64,000 nt of DNA. Source: Streptomyces rubiginosohelvolus (lineage in GTDB: Bacteria > Actinomycetota > Actinomycetes > Streptomycetales > Streptomycetaceae). Positions 1 through 9,703 of the stretch are shown piece by piece (position 1 is the stretch's first letter; every line of letters begins with the position of its first letter). The notes under the pieces were generated by a model that saw only the letters and a list, made by a program, of their open reading frames with translations, was not told the DNA's origin and did no database searches. The position numbers and the translations under genes are program-made. The stretch lies in NCBI RefSeq assembly GCF_014649875.1, contig NZ_BMTW01000007.1, forward strand, positions 142,818-206,817, in the 5' to 3' direction.

Positions 1-136
1 TGCCATCGGGGTCGACGCCGCCGGAGCGGGCCGCGACCTCGATGTTCTTGATCAGCTTCGCGAAGAGCTTGCCGCGCTTGGCGTCAATCACGGCCTTCTT
101 GTGCTTCGTCGTAGCCCATTTAGAGTGGCCGGACAT
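1..136 (-). CDS. YebC/PmpR-family transcriptional regulator, N-terminal part
   Basis: The first 45 codons are visible; the gene runs off the left edge. The N-terminus [14 protein letters not shown], followed by a lysine-rich stretch and [14 protein letters not shown], is the signature start of the YebC family. These are cytoplasmic proteins that act as transcriptional regulators or, in some members, help ribosomes through proline stretches. The ATG at 136 is the family's usual start. The gene lies downstream of pdxS-pdxT on the same strand, the order I recall in mycobacteria. The role here is inferred from family membership only. Confidence 0.95.
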
Positions 137-197
137 CTGCCTTCTCCTTCGCGTCACCAAAATCGAGTCGAACCCGAGAGATCCTACCGGGGTCCGC

Positions 198-791
198 TCA
201 CTTCACTGCGCGCACCATGTCCACGAACAGAGCGTGCACGCGATGATCGCCGGTCAGTTCGGGATGGAACGACGTGGCGAGGACATTTCGCTGGCGTACG
301 GCCACGATGTGGCCGCCGTGCTCGGCGATGACCTCCGCCTCGGCCCCGACGGACTCCACCCAGGGGGCGCGGATGAACACGCCCTCCACGGGGCCGCCGT
401 CGATCCCGGCGACCTCGACCGCGGCCTCGAACGACTCGTTCTGCCGGCCGAAGGCGTTGCGCCGCACGATCATGTCGATGCCGCCGATGGTCTCCTGGCC
501 CGAGCGCGGGTCGAGGATCTTCTCGGCGAGCAGGATCATCCCGGCGCAGGTGCCGTAGACCGGCATCCCGGCCCGGACCCGCTCACGCAGCGGCTCCATC
601 ATGCCGAAGAGGACCGCCAGTTTGGACATGGTGGTCGACTCGCCGCCCGGGATGACCAGGCCGTCGACCTCGGCGAGCTCCTCGGGGCGCCGGACCGGCC
701 TGGCCAGGGCGTCCGCCGAGGCCAGGGCGATCAGGTGCTCCCGTACGTCGCCCTGAAGTGCGAGGACGCCGATCACAGGGGTGTCGCTCAT
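198..791 (-). CDS. pdxT: Pyridoxal 5'-phosphate synthase glutaminase subunit PdxT
   Basis: A 197-residue class I glutamine amidotransferase, the usual PdxT length. It hydrolyses glutamine and channels ammonia to PdxS for ribose-5-phosphate-dependent PLP synthesis in the cytoplasm. Visible motifs are GGES at residues 49-52, the nucleophile Cys82 in YGTCAGMI, and the catalytic pair His176/Glu178 in SFHPEL. The ATG at 791 lies 6 nt after the pdxS stop, so the two are probably co-transcribed, as expected for subunits of one complex. Confidence 0.98.
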
Positions 792-797
792 CAGTGG

Positions 798-1718
798 TTA
801 CCAGCCGCGGTTGGCGTAGCGCTCGGACTCGGGCAGGGTGTCGCAGTTGATGCCGACCATGGCCTCACCCAGGTTGCGGGAGGCGTCCGCGATGACCTTC
901 GGGTCGTCGTAGAAGGTGGTGGCCTTCACGATGGCGGCGGCGCGCTTGGCCGGGTCGCCGGACTTGAAGATGCCGGAGCCGACGAAGACGCCCTCGGCGC
1001 CGAGCTGGCGCATCAGCGCGGCGTCGGCCGGGGTGGCGACGCCACCGGCGGAGAACAGCACGACGGGCAGCTTGCCGAGCTCGGCGACCTCCTTGACCAG
1101 CTCGTAGGGGGCGCGGAGGTCCTTGGCGGCGGCGTACAGCTCGTTGTTGTCGAAGCCGCGCAGTCGCGCGATCTCGTTCTTGATCTGGCGCAGGTGGCGG
1201 ACGGCCTCGACGACGTTGCCGGTGCCGGCCTCGCCCTTCGAGCGGATCATGGCCGCGCCCTCGGCGATGCGGCGCAGGGCCTCGCCCAGGTTGGTGGCAC
1301 CACAGACGAAGGGGGTGGTGAAGGCGAACTTGTCGCTGTGGTTGACCTCGTCGGCCGGGGTGAGGACCTCGGACTCGTCGATGTAGTCGACACCGAGGGA
1401 CTGGAGGACCTGAGCCTCGACGAAGTGGCCGATGCGGGACTTGGCCATGACCGGGATGGAGACGGCCCCGATGATCTCCTCGATCATGTTGGGGTCGGAC
1501 ATCCGGGCCACGCCGCCGTCCTTGCGGATGTCGGCGGGGACCCGCTCCAGGGCCATGACGGCCACGGCGCCCGCGTCCTCGGCGATCTTCGCCTGCTCGG
1601 CGTCGACGACGTCCATGATCACGCCGCCCTTGAGCTGCTCGGCCATGCCGCGCTTGACGCGGGCGGTGCCGGTGGCGGGGGACTCGGCGGACTGCGGGGT
1701 GCTGGGAAGCGTGGACAC
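798..1718 (-). CDS. pdxS: Pyridoxal 5'-phosphate synthase lyase subunit PdxS
   Basis: A 306-residue TIM-barrel PLP synthase that condenses ribose 5-phosphate, glyceraldehyde 3-phosphate and ammonia to PLP, with ammonia supplied by PdxT. The Schiff-base lysine is expected at Lys93 in MAKSRIGHF, and the second lysine in the [12 protein letters not shown] loop is present. The start is GTG at 1718 behind a GAGTGAGG ribosome-binding site. The first 20 or so residues ([17 protein letters not shown]) form a low-complexity extension. It is the first gene of a two-gene unit with pdxT. Confidence 0.98.
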   Translation of the reverse strand: MSTLPSTPQSAESPATGTARVKRGMAEQLKGGVIMDVVDAEQAKIAEDAGAVAVMALERVPADIRKDGGVARMSDPNMIEEIIGAVSIPVMAKSRIGHFVEAQVLQSLGVDYIDESEVLTPADEVNHSDKFAFTTPFVCGATNLGEALRRIAEGAAMIRSKGEAGTGNVVEAVRHLRQIKNEIARLRGFDNNELYAAAKDLRAPYELVKEVAELGKLPVVLFSAGGVATPADAALMRQLGAEGVFVGSGIFKSGDPAKRAAAIVKATTFYDDPKVIADASRNLGEAMVGINCDTLPESERYANRGW

Positions 1719-1851
1719 GGGACCTCACTCGGTGAAAGACGCTGGATACTGCATCGCCGAGCAAACGCTGTGGGAGCAGGCCACAGCAAGGGCCAATGAA
1801 CAGGCCGTGGATCGTTTTGGCCTGGGATCTCCGCCCCGGTCGTTCCCCGGC

Positions 1852-2400
1852 TCAGGTGCCCGGGCGGTCCGCGAGGGCCACCGGCGGGGCGTCGTCCATC
1901 TCGAAGGCGAGCGGGAACGGGGCGTGCCCGGCCAGCCGCAGGAGCCGGACCGTGCGGTGCCGGCGCAGGGCGCGGGCGGCGCGCACGGCGTCGTTGTGGA
2001 AGCGGCGGGCCATGGGCACGCGGCGTACGGCGGCGGCCAGTTCGGTGGCCGCGTCCTCGCCGCCGGGGATCTCCTTCACCGCGTCGACCTGGGCCGGTTC
2101 GCCGAAGACGGCGCGCAGGGCGGTGCTCAGTTCGCTCTCGGCGACCTCGCGGTGGTCCTCCTCGGCCTGCCGGGCGGCGTGCGCGGCCTCGTACAGGACG
2201 ATCGAGGCGGCCGGGTCCAGGACGCCGGAGGTGGCCAGCTCCTGGGTGACCGAGGCGCGGCGCAGCAGTTGGGCGTCGAGGGCGGCGCGGGCGGCGTCGA
2301 TCCGGGAGTGCAGACGGTCGAGCCGGCCGGCGGTCCAGCTGAGGTACACGCCGATCGCGATGAGCGCGAGGACGATCCAGACGATGAGGGTTACGGTCAC
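1852..2400 (-). CDS. Membrane-anchored protein, LemA-like, unknown function
   Basis: A 182-residue protein with one N-terminal membrane segment (about residues 3-22, TLIVWIVLALIAIGVYLSW) and a mostly helical soluble part with AARAALDAQLLRRASVTQEL. That layout resembles LemA-family proteins, but the similarity is weak and I give no function. I chose GTG at 2400 because the membrane segment begins there; the open frame extends 13 codons further to 2439. It sits between pimA and pdxS on the same strand, about 100 nt after pimA. Confidence 0.75.
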   Translation of the reverse strand: MTVTLIVWIVLALIAIGVYLSWTAGRLDRLHSRIDAARAALDAQLLRRASVTQELATSGVLDPAASIVLYEAAHAARQAEEDHREVAESELSTALRAVFGEPAQVDAVKEIPGGEDAATELAAAVRRVPMARRFHNDAVRAARALRRHRTVRLLRLAGHAPFPLAFEMDDAPPVALADRPGT

Positions 2401-2505
2401 GGGCCCACACGCTACCGTCGCCGGCGGCCCCCGCTTCAACAGGAGGCCCCCGAGGCCGCGTACCGGGGCCCGGACCGCGCCACCGTCGGCTGCGAACCCC
2501 CCGGC

Positions 2506-3666
2506 TCAGTCCCGCGCGAGCCCGAACCGGGCCCGCAGCCCGGAGCGTTCGTCCGCCGCGACGGACGCGGCCCCGTCGGTCACCGTCTCGTACACCGCGA
2601 GGATGTCGGCCCCCACCGTCGCCCAGTCGAAGCGCCGTACGTGGGCCTCGCCCCGCTCCCGCAGCCCCTTGCGACGCTCCGGGTCGCCCAGCAGCCGGAT
2701 CGCGGCCTCGGCCAGCGCCTCGGCGTCCTCGTTGGCGAACAGGTCGCCCGCCGCCCCCTGGTCCAGCACCTGCGCGAAGGCGTCCAGGTCGCTCGCGAGG
2801 ACCGGCGCACCGGCCGACAGCGCCTCGACCAGGATGATGCCGAAGCTCTCGCCGCCGGTGTTCGGGGCCACGTACACGTCGACGCTGCGCAGCAGCCGGG
2901 CCTTGTCCTCGTCGCTGACCATGCCGAGGAACTCGACGCGCTCGCGCAGCTCCTTCGGCAGCGTGGCCACCGCCTCCTCCTCGTCCCCGCGCCCGGCGAC
3001 CAGCAGCCGGGCCTCGGGGCGGGCGGCGAGGATCGCGGGCAGCGCCTTCATCAGGACGGGCAGGCCCTTGCGGGGTTCGTCGATGCGGCCGATGAAGCCG
3101 AGCGTCTGGCCCTGCCATTCCGCCTTTGGTTCGGCCTCGGCGAAGAAGCCGACGTCGACACCGTTGGGGATGACGACGGCGTCGCCGCCGAGGTGCTCGA
3201 CCAGGGTGCGCCGGGCGTACTCGCTGACCGCGATCCGGGCGCTGATCTTCTCCAGCGCGGGCTGGAGGATCGGGTACGCGGCGATCATCGCCCGGGAGCG
3301 CGGGTTGGAGGTGTGGAAGGTGGCCACGATCGGCCCCTGCGCCGCCCAGCAGGCCAGCAGACCCAGCGACGGGGAGGTCGGCTCGTGGATGTGGATCACG
3401 TCGAACGTGCCGTCGTGCAGCCAGCGCCGCACCCGGGCCGCCGACAGGAAGCCGAAGTTCAGCCGGGCGACCGAGCCGTTGTACGGGACCGGGACGGCCC
3501 GGCCCGCCGAGACGACGTACGGGGGCAGCGGGGTCTCGTCGTCGGCGGGGGCCAGCACGGAGACCTCGTGGCCGAGCCGGATCAGGTGTTCGGCGAGGTC
3601 CCGGATGTGGAACTGCACGCCTCCCGGTACGTCCCAGGAGTACGGGCAGACGATGCCGATCTTCAC
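2506..3666 (-). CDS. pimA: Phosphatidylinositol alpha-mannosyltransferase PimA
   Basis: A 386-residue GT4-family (GT-B fold) glycosyltransferase. PimA transfers mannose from GDP-mannose to phosphatidylinositol at the cytoplasmic face of the membrane, the first step to PI mannosides. The N-terminus has the acceptor-side glycine loop (WDVPGGVQFH). The C-terminal half has the nucleotide-sugar E-x7-E segment (GESFGIILVEALSAGAP). GTG at 3666 overlaps the stop of the upstream acyltransferase in a GTGA, so translation is coupled. Operon order pgsA-acyltransferase-pimA supports the assignment. Confidence 0.95.
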   Translation of the reverse strand: MKIGIVCPYSWDVPGGVQFHIRDLAEHLIRLGHEVSVLAPADDETPLPPYVVSAGRAVPVPYNGSVARLNFGFLSAARVRRWLHDGTFDVIHIHEPTSPSLGLLACWAAQGPIVATFHTSNPRSRAMIAAYPILQPALEKISARIAVSEYARRTLVEHLGGDAVVIPNGVDVGFFAEAEPKAEWQGQTLGFIGRIDEPRKGLPVLMKALPAILAARPEARLLVAGRGDEEEAVATLPKELRERVEFLGMVSDEDKARLLRSVDVYVAPNTGGESFGIILVEALSAGAPVLASDLDAFAQVLDQGAAGDLFANEDAEALAEAAIRLLGDPERRKGLRERGEAHVRRFDWATVGADILAVYETVTDGAASVAADERSGLRARFGLARD

Positions 3667-4574
3667 TTCGGTGCCCCCCGGGGGTCCAGGTCGTCCAGCC
3701 AGAGCCGCTGGAGCATGTGCCAGTCCTCCGGGTGCTCGGCGATCCCGCCGGCGAAGGCGTCGGCCAGCGCCTGCGTCATCGCGGAGGTCTTCTCGGCGCG
3801 GGTGCCTTCCTCCGGCATCTCGATCGCCGGGTGGACGCGCGCCTTCATCACCGGCGTGCCGTCGTACCAGAGGGTCACCGGCATCAGCAGCGCGCCGGTC
3901 TGCTGGGCGAGGAGCGCCGGGCCCGCGGGCATCCGGGCGGTGGCGCCGAAGAACGACACCTCGACGCCGGACGCGGACAGGTCCCGGTCCGCGACCAGGC
4001 AGACCAGGCCGCCCGCGCGCAGCCGCCGGGCCAGGGTCCCGAAGGCGGCCCCGCCGCTGTGCGGCAGGACCTCCATGCCGAGGCCCTCGCGGTAGGCGAC
4101 GAACCGGTCGTAGAGGGTGGCGGGCTCCAGCCGTTCGGCGACGGTGGTGAAGGGGACCTTGAGGTCGGTGGTGACCCAGGCGCCCGCGAGGTCCCAGTTG
4201 CCCAGGTGGGGCAGGGCGATGATCACGCCGTTCCCGGCGTCCATGCCCTCGGTCAGGTGGTGGACGTCCTTGACGTCGATGCTCGCCCTGATCCGCTCCG
4301 GGCTCCAGGTCGGCAGCCGGAACGACTCCATCCAGTAGCGCATGTAGGAGCGCATCCCGGCCCGCGACAGCTCGGCCAGCCGCGCCGGGCCCGCGTCGGG
4401 GACGACCCGCGCCAGATTGGACTCCAGGCGCAGCACGCTCTTGCCGCGCCGCTTCCAGACCTGGTCGGCGATGGTGCGGAAGAGGCGGGTGGCGGCAGGC
4501 TCGGGCAGCGTCTTGACCGCGCTCCAGCCCAGCCCGTACAGCCCGTCGGTGAGCCGGCCCTTGAGCGTACTCAC
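3663..4574 (-). CDS. Phosphatidylinositol mannoside acyltransferase (PatA-like)
   Basis: A 303-residue member of the LpxL/HtrB-type acyltransferase family. In actinobacteria, proteins at this position acylate the mannose of PI mannosides. The catalytic HX4D is His123-LGNW-Asp128 in ALPHLGNWD. The reading frame stays open upstream to 4730, but that extension lies inside pgsA in another frame and is arginine-rich nonsense. The real start is GTG at 4574, overlapping the pgsA stop (GTGA). Coupling to pgsA and pimA fits a PI/PIM pathway. Confidence 0.93.
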   Translation of the reverse strand: MSTLKGRLTDGLYGLGWSAVKTLPEPAATRLFRTIADQVWKRRGKSVLRLESNLARVVPDAGPARLAELSRAGMRSYMRYWMESFRLPTWSPERIRASIDVKDVHHLTEGMDAGNGVIIALPHLGNWDLAGAWVTTDLKVPFTTVAERLEPATLYDRFVAYREGLGMEVLPHSGGAAFGTLARRLRAGGLVCLVADRDLSASGVEVSFFGATARMPAGPALLAQQTGALLMPVTLWYDGTPVMKARVHPAIEMPEEGTRAEKTSAMTQALADAFAGGIAEHPEDWHMLQRLWLDDLDPRGAPK

Positions 4575-5278
4575 CGGTCGGCCTCGCTCCCCTGCCCGGC
4601 GGAGCCCGCGGAATCCGTGGCGGCCGGTCCCGTGACGGCCGCCTCGGCTGCGTCCGCCTCCGCCGACTCGCGGCGTACGGTCACCACCCGCTGGATCAGC
4701 GTCACGAGGCTGCCGACGGCGACGATCCACAGCGCGATCGGGAGCAGGACGTCGATGCCGGGGACCCCGAACGTGTGCAGTCCGGCGAGACCGGCGGCGA
4801 CCAGCGAGATCACCAGGCGCTCGGCGCGCTCCACGAGGCCGTTGACCGCGACCGGCAGCCCGATCGACTCGCCGCGCGCCTTCGTGTACGAGACCACCTG
4901 GCCGCTGGCCAGGCAGAAGATCGCGACGGCGCAGAGGATGTTGTCGTCACCGCTGCCCGCGTACCAGAGGGCGAAGCCGGCGAAGATCGCCCCGTCGGCG
5001 ACCCGGTCCAGCGTCGAGTCGAGGAACGCGCCCCACCGGCTGGAGATCCCGGCCTGCCTCGCCATGTTGCCGTCGACGAGGTCGGAGAAGACGAAGATCG
5101 TGATGACGATCGTGCCCCAGAAGAACTCTCCCATCGGGAAAAAGACCAGCGCACCTGCCATCACTCCGGCCGTGCCGATGAGAGTGACCGCGTCGGGGCT
5201 GACCCCGAGGCGGAGCAGCAGAGCGGCGAACGGTGTGAGGACACGCGTGAAGAATGCACGCGCGTACTTGTTCAGCAT
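4571..5278 (-). CDS. pgsA: Phosphatidylinositol phosphate synthase (CDP-alcohol phosphatidyltransferase)
   Basis: A 235-residue multi-pass membrane enzyme. Family knowledge: actinobacterial PgsA joins CDP-diacylglycerol and inositol phosphate to give PI phosphate. The full CDP-alcohol motif is visible at residues 66-91: Asp66, Asp69-Gly70, Ala73-Arg74, Gly83, Asp87 and Asp91. I chose ATG at 5278 (MLNKYARAFF), which begins the usual first helix; the 27 upstream in-frame residues are low-complexity. It is the first gene of the coupled PI/PIM operon. Confidence 0.95.
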   Translation of the reverse strand: MLNKYARAFFTRVLTPFAALLLRLGVSPDAVTLIGTAGVMAGALVFFPMGEFFWGTIVITIFVFSDLVDGNMARQAGISSRWGAFLDSTLDRVADGAIFAGFALWYAGSGDDNILCAVAIFCLASGQVVSYTKARGESIGLPVAVNGLVERAERLVISLVAAGLAGLHTFGVPGIDVLLPIALWIVAVGSLVTLIQRVVTVRRESAEADAAEAAVTGPAATDSAGSAGQGSEADR

Positions 5279-5597
5279 GGCCTTCCCGAGGGTTCGGTTC
5301 GCCGGGCGGCCCCTTCGGCCCCCGGCTGGCCCATCGTAGTCACGGCCGGACCCTTCCACCGGACGGGCACCCGCCGCCGGGTGTCCCCCGGCCCGGGCCC
5401 CGCCGTGTCCGGGGCGCGGTCCGTGGACGAGGCCGCCCGTGCGCGAGATATGGACGAGGCCACGTCACGGTGCCAAGCTCGAAGGACCGCGGGCGTCGCC
5501 GAGACCGCCGCGGCGGCCTCTCCACCCCCGTGACCACCGCTGCTCCGCGCGCGGTCGCCCTCCCCCGCACCGCGCCATCGACCGGGAGGCACGCACC
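5279..5597. other. Intergenic region between pgsA and the EF-G2 gene
   Basis: A divergent 319-nt gap that should hold promoters for both sides. On the minus strand there is a possible -10 hexamer TACGAT (5338-5333) upstream of pgsA, without a convincing -35. On the plus strand an 11-base string, TGGACGAGGCC, occurs twice near 5424 and 5452. I see no terminator, riboswitch or credible ORF. Confidence 0.4.
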
Positions 5598-7823
5598 ATG
5601 GGCGAGAAGGCACACGCACACCCCGGAGCCGCCGGAGGAGCACCGGCGGCCGACCGCCCCTCCGCCGTACGGAACGTGGTGCTGGTCGGCCCCAGCGGAT
5701 CGGGCAAGACCACTTTGGTCGAGGCCCTGGCTCTGACGGCGGGGGCGGTGAACCGGGCCGGCCGGGTCGAGGACGGGGCGACCGTCTCCGACTACGACGA
5801 GATCGAGCAGCGCCGACGGCGTTCCGTACAGCTCTCGCTGGTCCCGGTGGCCTGGGACGGGTGCAAGATCAATCTGCTGGACACCCCCGGCTACGCGGAC
5901 TTCGTCGGGGAACTGCGGGCCGGTCTGCGCGCGGCGGACGCGGCCCTCTTCGTCGTCTCGGCCGCCCAGGAGGCCCAGTCCGTGGCGGCGACCACCCGGG
6001 CCGCCTGGGAGGAGTGCGCGCTCGTCGGCATGCCGCGCGCGATCGTCGTCACGCACCTGGACACCGCCCGTACCTCCTTCGACGACATGACCCGGATCTG
6101 CGCCGAGAACTTCGGGGGCGACGACCCCGACGCCGTACTGCCGCTGTACCTGCCCGTGCTGGGTCCCGAGGGAGCCGACGGGCACGCCCCGCTGATCGGC
6201 CTCACCGGGCTGCTGAGCCGCCGGATCCTCGACCACTCCTCGGGCGAACGCACCGAGCTGCCGCCCGCGCCCGAGCAGGAGGAACCGCTGCGGGCGGCCC
6301 GGGACCGGCTGATCGAGGGGATCATCGCCGAGAGCGAGGACGAGTCCCTGATGGACCGCTACCTCGGCGGCGAGGACATCGACGTCGCGACCCTGATCGC
6401 CGATCTGGAACGGGCCGTCGCCCGGGGCTCCTTCCACCCCGTCCTCACGGCGGCCCCGGCGGCCGAGGGGGCCCGCCAGGGCATCGGCACCGTCGAACTG
6501 CTGGAGCTGATCACCCGCGGCTTCCCGACCCCGCTGGAGCGCACCCCGCCCGTCGTCACCACCCCGTCGGGCAAGCCCCGGCCCGCGCCGGTATGCGACC
6601 CGGACGGCCCGCTGGTCGCCGAGGTCGTCAAGACGTCCTCCGACCCGTACGTGGGCCGCGTCTCGCTGGTCCGCGTCTTCTCCGGCACCCTGCGCCCCGA
6701 CGACTCCGTGCATCTGTGCGGCCACGGCCTGGACGCCACGGGGCACGCCCCGCGCCCCTGCCACGAGGCGGAGATCCGCGTCGGGGCGCTCACCTCCCCG
6801 TTCGGCCGCCGGCAGAACGCGCTGGACCGGTGCGTCGCGGGCGATCTGGCGTGCGTGGCCCGGCTCGGCGAGGCGGAGACCGGCGACACGCTCTCCCCGG
6901 CCGGCGACCCCGTCCTGATCGAGCCCTGGTCGACGCCGGACCCGCTGCTCCCGCTGGCCGTACGGGCGCACGGCAAGGCGGACGAGGACAAGCTGTCGCA
7001 GAGCCTGTCCCGGCTGGTCGCCGAGGACCCCACGCTGCGCCTCGAACAGAACCCGGACACCGGCCAGGTCGTCCTGTGGTGCCTGGGCGAGGCCCACCAG
7101 GAGGTGGCCCTGGAACGGCTGCGCAGCCGTTACGGCGTCCAGGTCGACGCGGAACCGCACCGGGTGCCGCTGCGCGAGACGTTCGCGGGCCGGGCGGCCG
7201 GGCGCGGACGGCACGTCAAACAGTCCGGCGGACACGGCCAGTTCGCGATCTGCGAGATCGAGGTGGAGCCGCTGCCGCCGGGCTCCGGCATCGAGTTCGT
7301 CGACAAGGTCGTCGGCGGTGCGGTGCCGCGCCAGTTCATCCCCTCGGTGGAGAAGGGCGTCCGGACCCAGGCCGCCAAGGGGCTGTCCGCCGGGCACCCG
7401 CTGGTCGACGTCCGGGTCACGCTGCTGGACGGGAAGGCGCACTCGGTCGACTCGTCGGACGCCGCGTTCCAGACCGCCGGGGCGCTCGCGCTGCGCGAGG
7501 CCGCGGCCGAATCCCGCATCCAGCTCCTGGAGCCGGTGTGCGAGGTGAGCGTCCTGGTCCCCGACGACTACGTGGGCCCGGTGATGAGCGACCTGTCGGG
7601 GCGGCGGGGCCGGGTCGTGGGCACCGAGCAGAGCGCGGGCGGGCGCACTCTCGTACGGGCGGAGGTGCCGGAGATCGAGGTCGGCCGGTACGCGGTGGAC
7701 CTGCGCTCCCTGTCGCACGGCACCGGCCGCTTCGACCGTGCGTACGCCCGGCACGAGGCGATGCCGCAGCAGATCGCCGACCGGGTCCGCACGGAGTCGG
7801 CGAACGGGTCCCCCGGCGCGTGA
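5598..7823 (+). CDS. Elongation factor G-like protein EF-G2
   Basis: A 741-residue translational GTPase with the EF-G domain layout: GTP-binding domain, domain II, and EF-G domains III-V (SGGHGQFAICEIEVEP, later YVGPVMSDLSGRRG). The P-loop GPSGSGKT (residues 31-38) and G3 DTPGY are present. The G4 position reads VTHLD instead of the usual NKxD, typical of the divergent EF-G2 group whose role in translation is unclear. The ATG at 5598 is chosen because the 53 upstream in-frame codons are proline/arginine-rich with no family similarity. It is transcribed divergently from pgsA. Confidence 0.9.
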   Translation: MGEKAHAHPGAAGGAPAADRPSAVRNVVLVGPSGSGKTTLVEALALTAGAVNRAGRVEDGATVSDYDEIEQRRRRSVQLSLVPVAWDGCKINLLDTPGYADFVGELRAGLRAADAALFVVSAAQEAQSVAATTRAAWEECALVGMPRAIVVTHLDTARTSFDDMTRICAENFGGDDPDAVLPLYLPVLGPEGADGHAPLIGLTGLLSRRILDHSSGERTELPPAPEQEEPLRAARDRLIEGIIAESEDESLMDRYLGGEDIDVATLIADLERAVARGSFHPVLTAAPAAEGARQGIGTVELLELITRGFPTPLERTPPVVTTPSGKPRPAPVCDPDGPLVAEVVKTSSDPYVGRVSLVRVFSGTLRPDDSVHLCGHGLDATGHAPRPCHEAEIRVGALTSPFGRRQNALDRCVAGDLACVARLGEAETGDTLSPAGDPVLIEPWSTPDPLLPLAVRAHGKADEDKLSQSLSRLVAEDPTLRLEQNPDTGQVVLWCLGEAHQEVALERLRSRYGVQVDAEPHRVPLRETFAGRAAGRGRHVKQSGGHGQFAICEIEVEPLPPGSGIEFVDKVVGGAVPRQFIPSVEKGVRTQAAKGLSAGHPLVDVRVTLLDGKAHSVDSSDAAFQTAGALALREAAAESRIQLLEPVCEVSVLVPDDYVGPVMSDLSGRRGRVVGTEQSAGGRTLVRAEVPEIEVGRYAVDLRSLSHGTGRFDRAYARHEAMPQQIADRVRTESANGSPGA

Positions 7824-7976
7824 CCGGCGCACTGTCGCACACGCCGTCCCGTTCACGCCGGTGACCGGTGGTGGTGTGATCCGGACGATACGCTGTGGTC
7901 GCAGCTCAGAAGGTATGCCGCGTACGGTAGTTGGGCACACCGCAGGAGCAGACGTGCGGCGAGTGGGGGCGACAAG

Positions 7977-9647
7977 GTGGCCAACGACGGATTCGACTTC
8001 TCACCGGGGGCCCAGATCCCGATCCAGGGCTCGGGCAGTCAGACCGTGGCGACCAACGCCCTGGCCTCGGCGGCGTACCGGGACAGTCCGGTGGAGGCGA
8101 TCCTCGACGCCAACAGCGAGTGGCACAAATCGGAAGTGAAGCCGGGCTCCTCCAAACTCTTCAAGTCCGACTACTTCAAGCCGAATCTCGGTGAGGCGTT
8201 CGCCCGCGCCGTCCAGGAGCGCATGCTCGGCGGCGCCCGCAAGGCGCTCATCCAGTCCTTCGGGACGGACCCGCAGACCGTGGTGGAGCACTGCCTGTCG
8301 GCGAACAACCTGCGCAAGGCCCGCGACACCCGTCTCACCCTGGTGACCGTGGTGTTCGGTGTGCTGTTCCTGCCCGGCATGCTGGCCTGGGTGATCGCCT
8401 TCCGGATCCGGGACGTGCTCAACAAGTCCAAGGACACGGCGTTCAAGGCCGTCGGCACGGTGCTGCTGGCCGCCTTCGGGGTCGGTGCGCTGATCCTGGT
8501 GGTGAAGCTGCCGCTGGACGGCTTCTGGGCCCTCTACTTCCGGGGCGCGGTCATCGCGCCGGTGATCGGCTGGGTGCTCGCCAAACGGATCGCGGAGACC
8601 TCGGCCAAGGACATGCGGGCCCGCTGGGAGGGCCTTCTCTCCGGCACCGGGGTGATCGCGAAGATCCCCGAGGCGGTGCCGAAGAACCCCAACGAGACCG
8701 CGCGCGAGGCCCTGCGCCAGGGCCTGGAGAAGCTGTCGGCCGAGCAGCAGTCGAACGCCGTCTTCTACGCCGGCCCCAAGGGCGTCCTCGGCATGGGCAC
8801 CCGCTGGGGCAGCTGGCAGCTGGCCGAGGAGCTGATCCCCAAGGACCCGACGAAGGAGATCCACCAGTTCCGCAGCTGGGACCTGATCCGGATCATCCAC
8901 GACCAGCTGAAGATGCTGGAGCGCGGGCCGCTGAACACCGGCGGCTTCCCGAAGCCGTCCGTGAAGCACTGGATCGTCTCGCCCATCGGGGAGAAGGCCG
9001 ACGCCGTCACCCGCCCCGAGGGCGAGGACGTCGCCACCTTCCAGGTGAAGCCCCACGAGATACAGCGGATCTGCAACCACCAGCAGTTCGGCAGCGGCGA
9101 CCGGCACTACCTGGGCGTCCAGTTCACCCTCTGGGACGGCCAGCTGGTGATCACCATGATGATCACCGTCACCGTGCTCCACGAGACGCTGCGCATCGAG
9201 GTCACCGGCCATGCGCTCGGCCCGGTGCACGGTCTGTTCCTCACCAAGCCGGCGGCGAAGACGAAGACGGTCAACAAGACCGTCCGCTTCTGGGAGACCC
9301 GGGACGTCCAGCTGGCGCTGGTGGACGCCAAGGAGGTCGTCCGGCTCGCCCTGCGCGCCCCCCTCACCTGGTATCCGCCACTGCTGGACTACCTGGGCGG
9401 GAAGATCGTGCTGCCCGAGCCGTTCGGGCTGCGGCACGCGTGGGCGGCCAAGCCGTGGAACCACCGCTTCATGGCGGACGACGCGATGCGTGCCGCCACC
9501 CCGGTGCTGCGGGCGGTCCACTCGGCGGCGATGCGCGTCCTCGCGGAGAACGGGGTCGACACGGAGCGCTTCGACAACCGCTCGAGCATACTGAGCGGCC
9601 TCGTCCAGGACCCGGCCCCGCGCAAGGCCGACGTCTACGACGCGTAG
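7977..9647 (+). CDS. Conserved actinobacterial membrane protein, unknown function
   Basis: A 556-residue protein starting at GTG 7977. Three membrane segments are visible at about residues 119-143, 157-178 and 182-203. They follow a roughly 115-residue N-terminal soluble part and precede a 350-residue soluble C-terminal part with no motif I recognise. It ends at a strong convergent terminator (9662-9693). Its position between EF-G2 and the HIT/thrS genes matches what I remember from other streptomycetes, so it is probably conserved, but I cannot assign a role. Confidence 0.85.
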   Translation: MANDGFDFSPGAQIPIQGSGSQTVATNALASAAYRDSPVEAILDANSEWHKSEVKPGSSKLFKSDYFKPNLGEAFARAVQERMLGGARKALIQSFGTDPQTVVEHCLSANNLRKARDTRLTLVTVVFGVLFLPGMLAWVIAFRIRDVLNKSKDTAFKAVGTVLLAAFGVGALILVVKLPLDGFWALYFRGAVIAPVIGWVLAKRIAETSAKDMRARWEGLLSGTGVIAKIPEAVPKNPNETAREALRQGLEKLSAEQQSNAVFYAGPKGVLGMGTRWGSWQLAEELIPKDPTKEIHQFRSWDLIRIIHDQLKMLERGPLNTGGFPKPSVKHWIVSPIGEKADAVTRPEGEDVATFQVKPHEIQRICNHQQFGSGDRHYLGVQFTLWDGQLVITMMITVTVLHETLRIEVTGHALGPVHGLFLTKPAAKTKTVNKTVRFWETRDVQLALVDAKEVVRLALRAPLTWYPPLLDYLGGKIVLPEPFGLRHAWAAKPWNHRFMADDAMRAATPVLRAVHSAAMRVLAENGVDTERFDNRSSILSGLVQDPAPRKADVYDA

Positions 9648-9661
9648 GTACGACGCGTACG

Positions 9662-9693
9662 GCAGAGGCCCCCGCCGCGGCGGGGGCCTCTGC
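9662..9693. terminator. Bidirectional terminator hairpin
   Basis: A perfect inverted repeat with 15-bp arms (GCAGAGGCCCCCGCC and its complement) and a 2-nt centre, lying between two convergent genes that end at 9647 and 9704. Confidence 0.85.
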
Positions 9694-9703
9694 GTTCGAC
9701 GTC

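Noticed and set aside
1432-4095. 887-codon plus-strand open frame
   Set aside because: It runs antisense to pdxS, the LemA-like gene, pimA and part of the acyltransferase; long open frames are expected opposite high-GC genes.
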